Positions 11,429 to 23,015 of a stretch of DNA of 64,000 nt are shown here, piece after piece. Position numbers and translations under genes: made by a program. How positions within the stretch are numbered: the first letter of the stretch is position 1; each line of letters starts with the position of its first letter. The DNA lies in contig NC_070568.1 in NCBI RefSeq assembly GCF_026914185.1, forward strand, positions 372,001 through 436,000. Direction: 5' to 3'. Source of the stretch: Puccinia triticina (taxonomy: Eukaryota; Basidiomycota; Pucciniomycetes; Pucciniales; Pucciniaceae). The notes under the pieces were generated by a model, which did no database searches, was not told where the DNA came from, and was given only the letters and a program-made list of their open reading frames with translations.

Positions 11429-12664
11429 ACCAGGAAAAAAAAATAGTCACTTGATGGCAAGTGACATGATGCAGCTTTGGTTTCTGCTCCAGAGCTACTC
11501 CAGCGCTGCTCCAAGTCTGCTCCACCAGCACTTGTAGAGCTTGCAGGACTGCACCAGAGGACTCAATGTGGCACAGTCAGCTGATCCTAATTTTTTCCCA
11601 GGAACAGCTGATGCTCATCATAAGCTGAGCAGTAGGAATTGACTGAGCCTGGGCCAAAGCTGAGCATTGGCTGAGCCTGGGCCACAGCTGAGCATTGGAT
11701 ATTCCAAGCCTGAAACAAATCCAAGTGTCAGCTGGACCAAGAACATTCCAAATCTGAGCATCAGCTTAGCCAACAATGGTCCAAAGCTGAGCATAATCTT
11801 GGAAAAGGCTTGTGCAGAGCTTAGGATCAGCTGGGAAAATACTGTTCCAAAGATTAACACCAGCTGGGCCAAAATTTTCAAAAGCTGAGCATTGGCTGAG
11901 CCAATGCTGGTACAAAGCTGAGCATCAGCTGAGCCAAGGCTGGTCCACAGCTGAGCATCAGCTGAGCCAAGGCTGGTCCACAGCTGAGCATTGGCTGAGC
12001 CAAGGCTGGTCCACAGCTGAGCATCAGCTGAGCCAAGGCTGGTCCACAGCTGAGCATCAGCTGAGCCAAGGCTGGTCCACAGCTGAGCATCAGCTGAGCC
12101 AAGGATGGTCCACAACTGAGCATCAGCTGAGCCAAGGCTGGTCCACAGCTGAGCATTGTCTTAGCCAAGGTTGGCCCACAGCTGAGCATCAGCTGAGCCA
12201 AGGCTGGTCCACAGATGAGCATAAGCTGTTACAGGAGTGGTCAGACTCAGAATCTGAGCATTGGCTGGGCCAAGATTTATCCAAAGCTGAAAATCAGCTG
12301 AGCCAATACTGGTCCAAAGCTGAGCATTGGCTGGGCCAATGATAATCCTAATCTGAGTCTAAGCTGAGCCATGACTGGAATAAAGCTTAAAATAAGCTGG
12401 GCCAGGACTGGTTCTGATCTGGGCAACAAAGCTGAGCATGAGCTGGGCACCAAAGCTGAGCATAAGCTGGGAGCTAAAGCTGAGTATCAGCTGACCAGAA
12501 ATGGGGATCAGTGGTGCCCAGCAAAAACTGAGGATCTCCTGTGGAAATTCTTAAACTGGTTAGATGGTGGGTAGATGGTGGGTAGATGATGGGTAGATGG
12601 TGGGTAGCCCGCTGGAGCTGGCATGATGTCACTTGTCATCAAGTGACTATTTTTTTTTCCTGGT
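11429..12664. mobile_element. 1.24-kb TIR element carrying a 33-bp minisatellite
   Basis: The left end (ACCAGG, A9, TAGTCACTTGATG, then CAAGTGACAT) is repeated inverted at the right end (..CATCAAGTGACTA, T9, CCTGGT) for about 42 bp. Nearly all the interior is the 33-bp tandem array. There is no transposase, so the element is non-autonomous. No target duplication was found. Confidence 0.7.
11640..12500. repeat. 33-bp minisatellite
   Basis: Units follow GCTGAGCATCAGCTGAGCCA then AGGCTGGTCCACA. They are most regular from about 11,930 to 12,230 and decay on both sides. Because 33 is divisible by three, long spurious ORFs with an 11-residue period appear on both strands (for example GWSTAEHQLSQ). 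These are not genes. Confidence 0.9.
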
Positions 12665-13389
12665 GCTGCGAGCTACCACTCCAACACGGATCAGTCCCAC
12701 AAGCGCAGCACAAGCTGCGCTTGTGGGACTGAATGTGCCAATTTTTTTGCTCCGGCAGTCACTGACTGCTTGGTCTCATCCCAATTGCAGATTTCCCAGG
12801 ACCCACATCACCCACCCAACTCAGTTTGAATTTCCAAATTCTATTTCCATAACCTTTTTTACCATCTATCCGGATAACCTTATGAATATACATGCTTCAT
12901 TTTACAACCAAGACTCAGGGGGTATAGTTCACTTTTTTAGTTTCTTTTTGAGTTAATTTTCTCTCTATTGCCGCCAACATGCAGTAATATTAGCTATGCT
13001 GCACTCATAAAGTGCTAAAAGCAAAAAAGCGCAAAAAGCAGGAACCCAGATTATAAAAGCGGGATCTGCCGCTGCAAATCCTGCTTTTTTAGCAAAGTGC
13101 CGCTGCGCTGCGCTACCAAGCAGCGGTTTTGCGCTTTTGTGGTCCACTAAAAAAAAGGAATTTTCCCTCCATTTTCAAAAAGCTTAAGCGGTAGCAGAAA
13201 ATCACTATAAAAAAGTGCAGCGCAGCAAGCCCATTTCTGCTGCGCTGCACTACTTTTAGTGCAGCGGTTTCAGCCTTGGGCAAACAATGTGGAGATGGAA
13301 CGGGTAAGTAAAAGAAATAAATAGAAGTCAGGTCCATCAGCCAACACCAGGACCCAGAGGAATTATGCAAGACTAAGTTTTGCCCTGTT

Positions 13390-14858
13390 GTTTACCCTAC
13401 ACAGCGGCAAATCCAGTTGACGCCGACGCAGCAGGGCACCCCACTACCACTGAGGGCTCTAGCATTGAGGAGTCTGTTAGGAGGAAAATAAATTGGCTCA
13501 CCGACTGCGCCTTCGCGGCGGAGGACGCGGGCAATACAGCACTGGCCAAACGCTACTTTGCAATATGCAAGGGGTTAACCAAACCCAAGACTCTACCAGC
13601 AGCTAGCTCACACCCGCACCCCACCCCACTGGCCGGTTGAGACCCCGTCACAATCATATCCCCGGCTCTTGACTTGACAGGCGAGAAGAGTCAAGCAAGA
13701 GGAACCAACACAACACCCGGAGGCGTGGTTTTTGTCGACAACGCGAGGCCAGCAAGCCATAATGTTGGATTCACACCATTCTTCAAGAAAAACCTTACCA
13801 AGCTCTGAGCCCCCCTCCCCCTAACCATCTTTAACGAGGTCTGGCAAGATAAGGCAATTCTTCATTACTCTCAAAAAAGAAGTCGGGTAGACAAAACCAA
13901 CATTGACAAGGATCGGTACACGGGCTACCCTTACCCCTGCAAGTACACACAGACATACGCAGAGTGGTCTATAAACCATCAAGGCTTCTACGCTGCCTTG
14001 ATTGAAATCACCAACTACCCAAAATTTGCCAGGTGGCTCCTCCTCCACAAGAGGCACTGTGACCAACTTTTTACACAGCATGGATTTATGACTCCAAAGG
14101 TTTGTCCAACAAATGAGGTACACTGAAAATGCATACTACCACTTTTACCCATAGTGGTGGCGGAAAGCAGTATGGCATGTGAGGAAACCAGGCTCTTGTT
14201 AAGATGTCTTGTCAATTCCAGCTCAGGTGTCCATTTTTTTTTTTGAGAACAGGCACGGGAAGCTAAGATGGATGGCTATTCAGCCCCTTCACGACTTCAC
14301 CTGGGTTGGGATGGTTTTTGTTGTGTGAGGGGCTAAAGAAAAAAAATGGTTGAAAAGCCACAATCGCCCGGAACTCTCAGGCCAAATTTGCAACATTAGT
14401 CATAAGCGGACTCCTATGACATAAACGTGAGGACCAACGCATTCACCCACCAAATTGAGATGCCAAACAAATCCATTTTGATCTGAAACATTTCCGTCTT
14501 CAACAACACCATTGCTCAGAAGATGATTGCACACTGCAGGAAATTTGACGAAACGGATTTCACAGAGAACCCACACATCAAAGGCGGCCCTCAGAAGGCC
14601 TGGGACCCCGTCACAGGCACCAACAGCTCAAAATCGGAAACACAGGGGACAACAGGCGGTCATACTGTGAAGTCAACCACCAACCAGAACCAACAAGCTG
14701 GGAGAGGACAGCAACAAGGCCATTCCCTGCCTTATAACCACGGCTCCGGCTCAGGTTCTGGTAGATACCCTCACACCCAGGGGTACAAAGGAAACCGGTA
14801 CGATGTGGCATACAACGATTGCAACACCAGAAGGAACCACCGAGGAAGGAACTCGTAG
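13390..14858 (+). pseudogene. gag middle and C-terminal remnants of the DIRS-like element
   Basis: Three coding-like blocks in broken frames: INWLTDCAFAAEDAGNTALA (near 13,490-13,550), YTGYPYPCKYTQTYAEWSIN followed by ARWLLLHKRH (13,915-14,060), and a glycine/glutamine-rich tail with KAWDPVTGTN (14,523-14,858). The order and spacing fit one gag polyprotein. Stops and frameshifts separate the blocks, so the gene is dead. Confidence 0.5.
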
Positions 14859-14941
14859 GCTACCCGCCCCCTCACACATGATCATATCTTCCATTCCCTG
14901 TTGATCTCCCCCCCCCCCACTTTCAGTCACCCCACTGGGAA

Positions 14942-15151
14942 AGACCCCACCACCCAACCATAGCACTGAAAATAGTCACTGTTGCTAGGACCCCGTTTTT
15001 TGATCCTGCTCTCCTCTCTTGTAATTACAATAGATTGACGGTACACAGACCCCACCACCCAACCATAGCGCTGAAAATAGTCACTGTTGCTAGGACCCCG
15101 TTTTTTGATCCTGCTCTCCTCTCTTGTAATTACAATAGATTGACAGTCCAC
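14942..15151. repeat. 105-bp tandem duplication
   Basis: The sequence starting AGACCCCACCACCCAACCAT at 14942 is repeated at 15047. The copies differ at only a few positions (TAGCACTG or TAGCGCTG; GACGGTACAC or GACAGTCCAC). The duplication lies between the gag and RT remnants and breaks the frame. Confidence 0.9.
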
Positions 15152-15459
15152 GGTAATGAAAGTCCCCTGATGCCCCCAAGCGCTAAGAAGCCTTGCTTGA
15201 GTCCCATGACACCTAGCCCGAGGTGGCCAACTGCGGTGTCCTGTGAGATGAACTTCCCAAGTGGAACAATGCTCCAAGTAAGTGGAACTTACTTCCTCAG
15301 TTTGAGGATGTCTTGCACGGGTTTGTGCATGGCTTTGACCAAGGCATTCCCCAGCACATGGTGGAATCACCAAGTCCCTTCTACACCCCCCCAAATCATG
15401 AGTCGGCGCTTCAAGCACAACAGTTTGGGCCGTTCAGCCACAAAGAAGTGAATCAGTGA

Positions 15460-16140
15460 TTCCCGTTTTTCCGCACCAACCCTTTAGGCGCCCTAATAAA
15501 CGGCGACAGATCTTTGCGTCCAATCAATGATTTATCCTTCCCCCATGGCAGACACAACATATCGTCTGTGAACTTGTTTGTGAGTGCAGAAGACTGCACC
15601 ACCACCTGGGACAATTTCAACACCGTGGAGAAATTCATCAGGGAGCTGAAACACCCCGTCCTTTTGGCAATATTTGACTGGGAAAAAGCCTACCGGCAAA
15701 TCCAAACGGCACCAAACCAGTGGCCATACCTGATGCTGAGGAAATTTGACAACAAGATCCTACTCAACACGCGTATTACCTTTGGAGGGGTAGCAGGGTG
15801 TGGCTCATTTGGTCGACCAGCCAATGCGTTGAAGCAAATTATGATGAAGGAGTTTGACATCATCACTATCTTCCAATGGGTCAATGACAACCTCTTTGTT
15901 AAGGATGCACGTTCGGCAGTAGAGATGAAGGATGTAGTAATACAATCAGACCAGCTAGGCGTTAAGACTAATAAGGAGAAATTCGCCCCGTTCTTAACCG
16001 AGCAGAAATATGTTGGTTTTATTTGGAATGGCTTCCAGAAGACGGTACGCCTCCCAGAAGCTAAGCTCAAAAAGCGTATTGGACAACTTGAGAGCTTCCT
16101 TGTCAACCCTCTGTTAGTTTGGACAGCACAGAAGGTTGCC
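15460..16140 (+). pseudogene. Reverse transcriptase of the DIRS-like element
   Basis: The open frame from 15,514 contains RPINDLSFPHG, IFDWEKAYRQIQTAPNQWPY, TRITFGGVAGCGSFG, then the palm motif FQWVNDNLFVKD and YVGFIWNGFQKTVRLP. The order matches RT palm motifs of DIRS1-like elements. The usual WVDD pair reads WVND-N, so the first aspartate of the catalytic pair is asparagine and the enzyme should be inactive. Homology stops near VWTAQKV (about 16,140) and resumes at 21,059 with the conserved LVRQLNHV block, so about 4.9 kb has been inserted here. Confidence 0.65.
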
Positions 16141-16242
16141 ATGGACCGCCCCTTACGCGGAAAGAACAACTTCTGCTGCCGTAATGAGGCGCGACAATGG
16201 ACTCGGCAAAGCACTGACATAGTGGTGCTGCCAAGTCGTGGT

Positions 16243-17100
16243 GTTGAGTAGCACAATGTGCAGTGTAGATTACTATGCCTGCTTAACAGCGGGCTGGAAG
16301 TTAGGAGAAGAAAGGATTCCGCGCACGGAGATCCTTTCTCCCTTTATATAGTAGGGGAGGCTCTTGTCAAGAGAACTTCCCCCAGAGTTTTTGGTACCAA
16401 GCCCGCTTACATTGTTGAGACATCAATGATTGGGGCCTTGACCTCTAGAACTCCCATCTTTTCATTGACTCAACTTCCTTAATTCACAACCCTTTGAACT
16501 GCCCTCCCTCTCCACCAACCTTCACGCGCGACTCCCCTCGGCCTTTGACTTACCTCCTGGATACTAGTAAGTCTCCGACCAGGTAAGTTTGAGAGGCTCT
16601 TCTCTTCTCTACTCTCTCCTTTTCCAGCCGTCTGGATCCTCTAGATCCCAGCGAGACTCTTTCTCCGCTAGGCCCCTCTTGCCCAAGAGGTGTGGCTCCT
16701 CCTCCCGCATAGACAGTTGAGTAGAGATAGACTTTGGTCTAAGTGTTTTAGTTGTTTTCCCGCCTCGCCAGCACTGTCCTCATTTATACTCAGTATCAAG
16801 TTAATTCAGGGTAACACCACCTTAGAGACGTACCCTGACATTCCTCAAACACAGAGCGCGTTTCAAATACGGTGTGGTGTTCTGTGCCTGTGTCAATGCC
16901 GAAAAGTATACAACAGGGTGTGGAGACAGTACAGTCATCATACAAGAGGAGGAGATAGTATCACATCAACAGTTAGACACATACAAACCAAGGAAGGATT
17001 TGTAGTAAGGAATAGTCTCAACCAGGAACGGAAGGAAGGAGCGCAAAGGAAGAAGGAAGGGAGGAAGGAACAGGAGGAATAGGAGGAGAGGCCCAGACCC
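16243..17100 (+). mobile_element. LTR-like fragment with promoter-like TATA
   Basis: Begins TGTTGAG (16243) and contains TTTATATAGTAGGGGAGG near 16,350. A matching inverted end CTCAACA lies at about 21,003-21,009 beyond several nested elements, so this may be the left part of an LTR split by them. No internal retroelement genes or target duplication were found. Confidence 0.35.
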
Positions 17101-17129
17101 CCAGAATCCAGAATGGACAAGGATAGTTG

Positions 17130-17460
17130 CATTCTATGCACCTGCTTGTTCAACAAAGATTCTATCAGGAGGCTGTGTTATTTGGAGGTGGAGTTAGAAG
17201 GTATCTAGCAAAGCCTGCACAGCATCTTTGGCTGGAGGCTGTGTATTTGCTTGTTCACGGAAGATTCTATCAGGAGGCTGTGTTATTTGGAGGTGGAGTT
17301 AGAAGGTATCTATCAGGAAGCTGAGTTGTTTGGAGGTGGAGATAGGGTGTATCTGGTCCACCTTCCACAGAATCTGCTGCTGAAGGCTGTGTATTTGTTT
17401 GTTAGTTTGTATATCATAGATGTTTGGCTGTGGAGTTAAAGTGTATCTAGCACAGCAAAT
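17130..17460. repeat. Minisatellite with a compound unit of about 105 bp
   Basis: The words GATTCTATCAGGAGGCTGTG and TTTGGAGGTGGAGTTAGAAG repeat near 17,158-17,205 and 17,262-17,310, then in a decayed form to about 17,350. Short spurious ORFs follow the repeat. Confidence 0.75.
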
Positions 17461-17767
17461 CTGTGTTGTTTGTATTTGTGGCTGTGTAGAAAGGCTGTGT
17501 ATGTGAGAACCCCTGCAGGAGAAATCCCTCACAAGGAGCTTCCTGAAGCAGAAATCCCTCATCCTCCAACATAAAAGGAGGGCCTCTCCCCACTATAATT
17601 TTCCTTTTTCCCCATCAGCCTGCAGAGGTTTGGTCACAAGTGGTTAGTTAGTTTAGTTAGGATCAGCCTATAGAGGTTTGGTCACTGTGGTTAGCTTATA
17701 AGTTTGTAGCAGCCTAGGAAGGTCTGTTTATTTTGGTTATTAGTAGTGGAGTAGTGTAGAGAGCTTT

Positions 17768-18806
17768 ACACTACAAACATTTATTATTTTGCCCAAAAAA
17801 TAAATAAAAGTCAACATGAAAAAAAATAAAACCAAAATTTCACTCAGGGGAACAAACTGAGCATGCTGAGCCAAAAAAATAAAATGTCCCAAACTGAGCA
17901 GAAATCATTGGACAATGTTTTGGGATGGTTTTTTTTCACGGGCCTGGCGGGCCTGGAGCGGGCTTGAGCGGGCCTGAGACGGGCCTGCCCCAAAAACACA
18001 TTGGGTCAGTATTAAAGGAGTTTTGCCTTTCCCTGGGAGCTTCTGGGGCTTTTGATGGGCCCATAATCTCAACATGGGCTTTTGGTGGTCTAGAAGTATC
18101 AACCAGGGCCACTGAATAGCCCATGGGCCTTTGAATTCCCAGAAAGCCCACCATGAGCTCCCACATAGCTAATAGGTTCTTGGTAGCCCATGAAGATCTC
18201 CAGGGGCCAACAGATACCCTCATGGGCTTTTGGTGGCCCATGAAGATCTCCATGGGTCAACAGATATCCTCATGGGCTTTTGGTGGTCCAAAAAGCTCCC
18301 CATGGGCTTTTTGTGGCCCAGAAAGTAAGCAAAAAGCCCATGGGATCCCATGATGGAAGTATTGTTGGCCCATAGGGATCTTCATGGGCCAACAAGAGCC
18401 CATTAGTATGTGTGGGGGCTCATGGTGGGCTTTCTGGGAATTCAAAGGCCCATGGGCTATTCAGCGGCCCAGGTTGATACTTCTAGACCATCAAAAGCCC
18501 ATGTTGAGATTTTGGGCCCATTAAAAGCCCCAGAAGCCCCCAGGGCAAGGCAAAACTCCTTTAATACTGACCCAATGTGCTTTTGGGGCAGGCCCGTCTC
18601 AGGCCCGCTCAAGCCCGCTCCAGGCCCGCCAGGCCCGTGAAAAAAAACCATCCCAAAACATTGTCCAATGATTTTTGCTTGGTTTGGGACATTTTATTTT
18701 TTTGGCTCAGCACGCTCAGTTTGTTCCCCTGAGTGAAATTTTGGTTTTATTTTTTTCACGTTGACTTTTTTTTTTTTTTGGGCAAAATAATAAATGTTTG
18801 TAGTGT
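17768..18806. mobile_element. 1.04-kb foldback element with arms of about 400 bp
   Basis: Left arm from ACACTACAAACATTTATTAT is mirrored by ..AATAAATGTTTGTAGTGT at the right end. The arms pair through about 18,170 and 18,410 with few mismatches. The centre holds three or four tandem copies of a unit with GGGCTTTTGGTGGCCCATGA and AGATCTCC. Long antiparallel ORFs are artefacts of the inverted repeat. No transposase. Confidence 0.8.
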
Positions 18807-18839
18807 TAGTGTGTGTTAAAAACAGTAGTAGAACCAAAA

Positions 18840-19143
18840 ACCAACCAACCAACCAACATCCAACATCCAACCCATATATATATATATATATATTTACTTT
18901 GTAACAAATTATTATAACAACATAGTGTCAGCAATTTAACATCACAAATTTTACAACATATATCGAACTTTATTGCAACCACCACGTTAAACCAAGTTAC
19001 AAAAGATTCACCACAACTATTGATGCAAGTGATCTAGGTCAGATAGAGATTAATATACAAAAGTAAGAGCTATCTTTGGAATCAGCCACACCATTTAAAT
19101 ATTGATTACAAGACTCTTGGTTATTGGCATAGTACCATCAGAG
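18840..19143. repeat. Simple repeats and AT-rich filler
   Basis: Contains (CCAA)n near 18,841-18,860 and (TA)n at about 18,873-18,892. The rest to 19,143 is AT-rich with no gene. It lies between two foldback elements. Confidence 0.6.
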
Positions 19144-20928
19144 CAGCGGTGGGCAGATACGTTCTCCAAATGGATAACTATGAGGGTAACATAACCTTTA
19201 CAGTTACGTTATCTGCTAGTTACAGATATCTAATTTGGAGTTACAATATCTCCTGCAGAAAATGGGCTCCATTTTATCTAGTTACGTTCCCTAGTTATTT
19301 TGAACAAAACCAGTTATGTTACATTTTTTCCCAGATTTGGGTAACTTTGGTGTAACTTTCTGGTAAAGGCCCTGATTTGTGGTTGTTTTTATCAATATGA
19401 GCAAGATGTTCACTCAAGTTGACACTAAACAATCACATAAACTCAGTATGCTGCCAGGAAGCCAGATTAAAAGTTGTTCAGAGTGAGGGTTGAACCCACA
19501 ACTTTGAACATCACTAACCTCAGAGAGGCAAGCCTTAACCAACACCGCCAGCAAACAGCTGACGTAAACCGGATTTCGTCGCGCTGACAAAATCCAAACT
19601 TAATTTCAAACTCGCGCCCCGGGTGTGTTGTCACCTGTTGTGGATTTCGTCACCTGCCACTCTCAGTGGCAGGTGCAAGAGAGCACGACTCCCTTGATGG
19701 CAGGTGCTAACCGGCCATCAAGGGAACATACACACCTAGCTCCCTTGATGGCCCGTCTGTACCGGCCATCAAGAGGAACACCCTACACCCTCTCGATGGC
19801 CGGTCAGTACCGGCCAGCAAGAGTAAAGAACTATTTATACTCTTGATGGCCGCTACTGACCGGCCATCAAGAGGTGATACACACACTAAAATCTTGATGG
19901 CCCGTACTGGCCGGTCATTGAGAGCAAAACTCTCTGGGTGATGTGTATACACATCACCCTTGATGACCAGTCAGTACCAGCCATTGAGAGGAACATAATA
20001 CACTCTCAATGGCCTGGACTGACCAGCCATTGAGAGGACATACACACCCCACTCAATGGCCCGTCAGTACTGGCCATCAAGAGGAATATACTACACTCTT
20101 GATGGCCTGCGCTGACTGGCCATCAAGAGTGAAGCGCTTTGCTCTTAATGACCAGTTGGGTCACTGTGCGAGATGCGCATGTCCTCTTGATGGCCGATCA
20201 GTCCAGGCCATCAAGAGTGTGTTATGTTCCTCTCGATGGCTGGTACTAACTGGTCATCAAGGGTGATGTGTATACACATCACCCAGAGAGTATTGCTCTT
20301 GATGACCGGCCAGTACGGGCCATCAAGAGTTTAGTGTGTGTATCACCTCTTGATGGCTGGTCAGTAGCGGCCATTGAGAGTATAAATAGTGCTTTACTCT
20401 TGCTGGCCGGTACTGACCGGCCATCAAGAGGGTGTAGGGTGTTCCTCTTGATGGCTGGTACAGACGGGCCATCAAGGGAGCTAGGTGTGTATGTTCCCTC
20501 GATGGCCGGTGCTAACCGGCCATCGAGGGAGTTGTGCTCTCTTGCACCTGCCATTGAGAGTGGCAGGTGACGAAATCCACAACAGGTGACAACACACCCG
20601 GGGCGCAAGTTTGAAATTAAGTTTGGATTTTGTCAGCGCGACGAAATCTGGTTTACGTCCGATGTTTGCTGGCGGTGCAATAAGCTTAAGACATGATACC
20701 AACACTCTCTTTTTTTCAATAATGTCAACCCCCTTTACAAAAAGCCCCATATCAAAAAAGTTGTGTTACCAAAAACATAAAAAATCGGGTTGAAAAAAAA
20801 GTTACTTTACTATATTTTACTGCCCAAATTTTGTACGTTACCAAAATGGCCAATTTGGATAACTTAAAAGATGTTACGTTATCCAATTCCACTGCCGTAA
20901 CGTAAAGTAACGTATCTGCCCACCGCTG
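19144..20928. mobile_element. hAT-type non-autonomous element with palindromic hairpin array
   Basis: The ends are CAGCGGTGGGCAGATACGTT and its inverted copy AACGTATCTGCCCACCGCTG, matching the CAGnGGTGGGC termini of hAT elements. The flanks ATCAGAG and ATCAAAG are an imperfect duplication. Inside, a second inverted pair (19,560-19,720 and 20,490-20,665) encloses a series of short palindromes such as GATGGCCGGTACTGACC followed by GGCCATC. No transposase, so it would move in trans. Confidence 0.75.
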
Positions 20929-21058
20929 ATCAAAGGGGCAGGTCTTTCAAACCACCCGTAAATTGCAATAGGCTTTCAACTTATTCACAACTTATCTCCC
21001 CCTCAACAGAACTTCGATTACCACTCATCCATCCCTTTGGAGTCCCTACAACGGTCAG

Positions 21059-21751
21059 TGCAAGATACTAGTCAGACAACTGAACCATGTCACTTACGCC
21101 CTGCCACAGCTCCGCTTCTACCTTTGCAGTCTCTATAAATGGCTTATGGAATGGGTCGACCGGAAATCAGTCCGCCCGGTCCCCCTAGACGTCAACAAAG
21201 ACCTTCACAAATGGCTCTCGACCCTGCTCAGATTTGAATGCACTAGATTGATTTCTAACCCCGACCCAACAGAAATTGTGTGGGTGGGTGACACATCTAC
21301 CAGCTTTGGGATAGGTGTGCTGATAGGCCGCAAGTGGGCCCAATTGTGCTTAAGGTCAATTGAAAAGCTAGAAGAAGGATTACTGGAAAAGACAGAGAAG
21401 GAAAGAATATCCTACCTGGAAACTATTGCGGTGTGGCTCGGCTTACTGATGCTAATCAAAATCGGGGCAAAAAAGAGCAAAACCTTCATAGTTTGGACAG
21501 ACAATTCAACAACCAAGTCAGTTATCCACAAGAGGAAATCAGGCGATAGATTTTTGAATTCTGAATGGAAGATTATACAGAAGATGCTGATAAAACACCA
21601 GATAAAACTAGTAGCCAAACGCGTCTCGTCAGCAGAAAACAGAGCGGACACCCTATCAAGAGGAATACAAGACGGACACAGGAGCCAAGACCAGCTAGTG
21701 ATAGCGGTACCAAGAGACTTAGAAGAGTTAATTACTCAAGTAGAATCATAG
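21059..21751 (+). pseudogene. RNase H domain of the DIRS-like element
   Basis: The frame starts in CKILVRQLNHVTYALPQLRF and continues through LCSLYKWLMEW, RPVPLDVNKDL, VWVGDTSTSFGIGVLIG (first catalytic Asp region), YLETIAVWLGLLML (Glu), FIVWTDNSTTKSV (Asp) and SSAENRADTLSRG (final Asp). It matches DIRS1-type RNase H and is intact over about 230 residues, to the stop at 21,751. It was originally contiguous with the RT at 16,140. Confidence 0.65.
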
Positions 21752-22175
21752 TCCAAGGAAGCAATGCAAAGATGGATCCGCGCTGAGGGATATTGTTAGG
21801 GAGCCAGGCTCAGGCCCCACCTGAGTTATGGGTGTGGGCTCCAGCTTTTGGGGTCCTGTAAGAACAGAGGACCTAAAATTATCTAGGAGTGACAATTTCT
21901 GAAGGAGGAACAACCAGTACCCCCCCTTCAGATAACCCCTACTCTCAATTGAGGACAAATCCTTGAGGAGCTCCAAACCCTGTTCTAGGGAAAGGAGCAA
22001 AGAGAGAGAAAGGGAACTAACTCCCCTCAGCCCGTAACCGGGTGACTTGAGGGCTACAGTAGCACCTGGGTCAGCCCAAGTGGGAATCAATCCCACCGAG
22101 AGAAATTAGCCTGAGTACTACTCAGGCAACTCATAACTTCCCATGGCACTAGGAATGCCCAGCACAGTGGAATGG
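21752..22175 (+). other. 3' tail of the DIRS-like element
   Basis: Directly follows the RNase H stop. It contains TGTTAGGGAGCCAGGCTC near 21,795, but no second copy of it was seen in the window, so it is not demonstrably an LTR. No tyrosine recombinase or methyltransferase ORF is visible. Confidence 0.35.
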
Positions 22176-22803
22176 ACCTCCACTATTTTCAACGCAGAAG
22201 CTCAGGCCGCAGACTTTAATTCATGAGATTGGCCACAGGGGTGGAAGAGAAGTTCCAAAGAATGATTATGAGATAAAAAAAAGTATAAAAAAAATGAAAA
22301 ATGTGAAACTTATTTAATTTTTTGCAAATTTCTCAGAATGTTCATCACTGCTCAAACCAAGGAGGGAAAATTGGAGAGCATAGTATGGCATGCAATAAGA
22401 ATGATAAAAATTGAAAAAAATTGAAACCATTTTCAATAATTTTTTGGGTGGATGGGCTATCCACCAATTTCAAATTGAACTCAGGGAATGTAGCCCAAAT
22501 AACCACTAATTTGACTCAATCTATTTGATTCAATAAAAATCATTGGCAATGGGTTCAAAATTTTCCATTTTTTATCATTCTTGTTGCATGCCATACTTTG
22601 CTCTCCAATTTTACCTCCTTGATTTGAGCAGTAATGAACATTCTGAGAAATTTGCAAGAAATCAAATAATTTTCACATTTTTCATTTTTTTATTTCTACT
22701 TTTTTTTATCTCATAATTTCGTTGGAACTTCTCTTCCACCCCTGTGGCCAATCTCATGAATTAAAGTCTGTGGCCTGAGCTTCTGCGTTGAAAATTGTGG
22801 AGG
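22176..22803. mobile_element. 630-bp foldback element
   Basis: The left arm ACCTCCACTATTTTCAACGC..CAGAAGCTCAGGCC is mirrored at the right end (..GGCCTGAGCTTCTGCGTTGA). Arms of about 260 bp flank an unpaired centre of about 100 bp. It has no ORF. It abuts the right 27-bp terminal repeat (22,804-22,830). Confidence 0.75.
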
Positions 22804-22830
22804 TGAAAACTTTGGATGACCCACTGTACA

Positions 22831-23015
22831 CATCAAACCCATTGGGTGGATTAAATGCCCCCCAGGGGGTAGTACCACAGGAAATTCAATGTACCAATCT
22901 TCATCCAGAAGTTCAATTGGGGTGGGGCAACCAATTTATTCACCAAGCTCAACAAGTGGATTACATGCACCCCCAGCCAGTAGCATCACATGACACAGGA
23001 AATTCAATGTACCGT
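22831..23015 (+). pseudogene. Gln/Ser/His-rich coding-like fragment, copy 2
   Basis: Related to copy 1 at 9,720-10,180: MYQSSSRSSIGVGQPIY. The words ACAGGAAATTCAATGTACC and ATCCAGAAGTTCA occur here (22,876-22,915) and again split by the LTR (22,995-23,013 plus 24,196 onward), so this is a tandem direct repeat. The ACCGT ending at 23015 is the left target duplication of the LTR. Confidence 0.4.

Larger units (their letters stand above)
10986..13290. mobile_element. GCTGCGC-rich element split by a TIR element
   Basis: Two blocks, about 10,986-11,290 and 12,985-13,270, are dense in AGCGCAGCGG and its complement CGCTGCGCT. They flank the TIR element at 11,429-12,664 and look like two halves of one insertion. 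A single unsplit relative lies at 46,391-46,797. Exact ends were not determined. Confidence 0.45.
10345..22830 (+). mobile_element. Composite DIRS-like retroelement with terminal inverted repeats
   Basis: A perfect 27-bp inverted repeat, starting TGTACAGTGGGTCATCC, is at 10345-10371 and 22804-22830. Between the copies lie gag (10,644-14,858), reverse transcriptase (15,460-16,140) and RNase H (21,059-21,751) remnants, all on the plus strand and in retroelement order. They are interrupted by two nested blocks (about 10,986-13,290 and 16,140-21,058). The RT and RNase H resemble the DIRS1-like subfamilies common in rusts. No target duplication is evident, as expected for tyrosine-recombinase elements, but no recombinase gene was found. 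Assigning the 27-bp repeats to this element is inference. Confidence 0.55.

Noticed and set aside
11812..12342. Long ORFs on both strands in the 33-bp repeat
   Set aside because: The unit length is divisible by three, which opens frames automatically on both strands.
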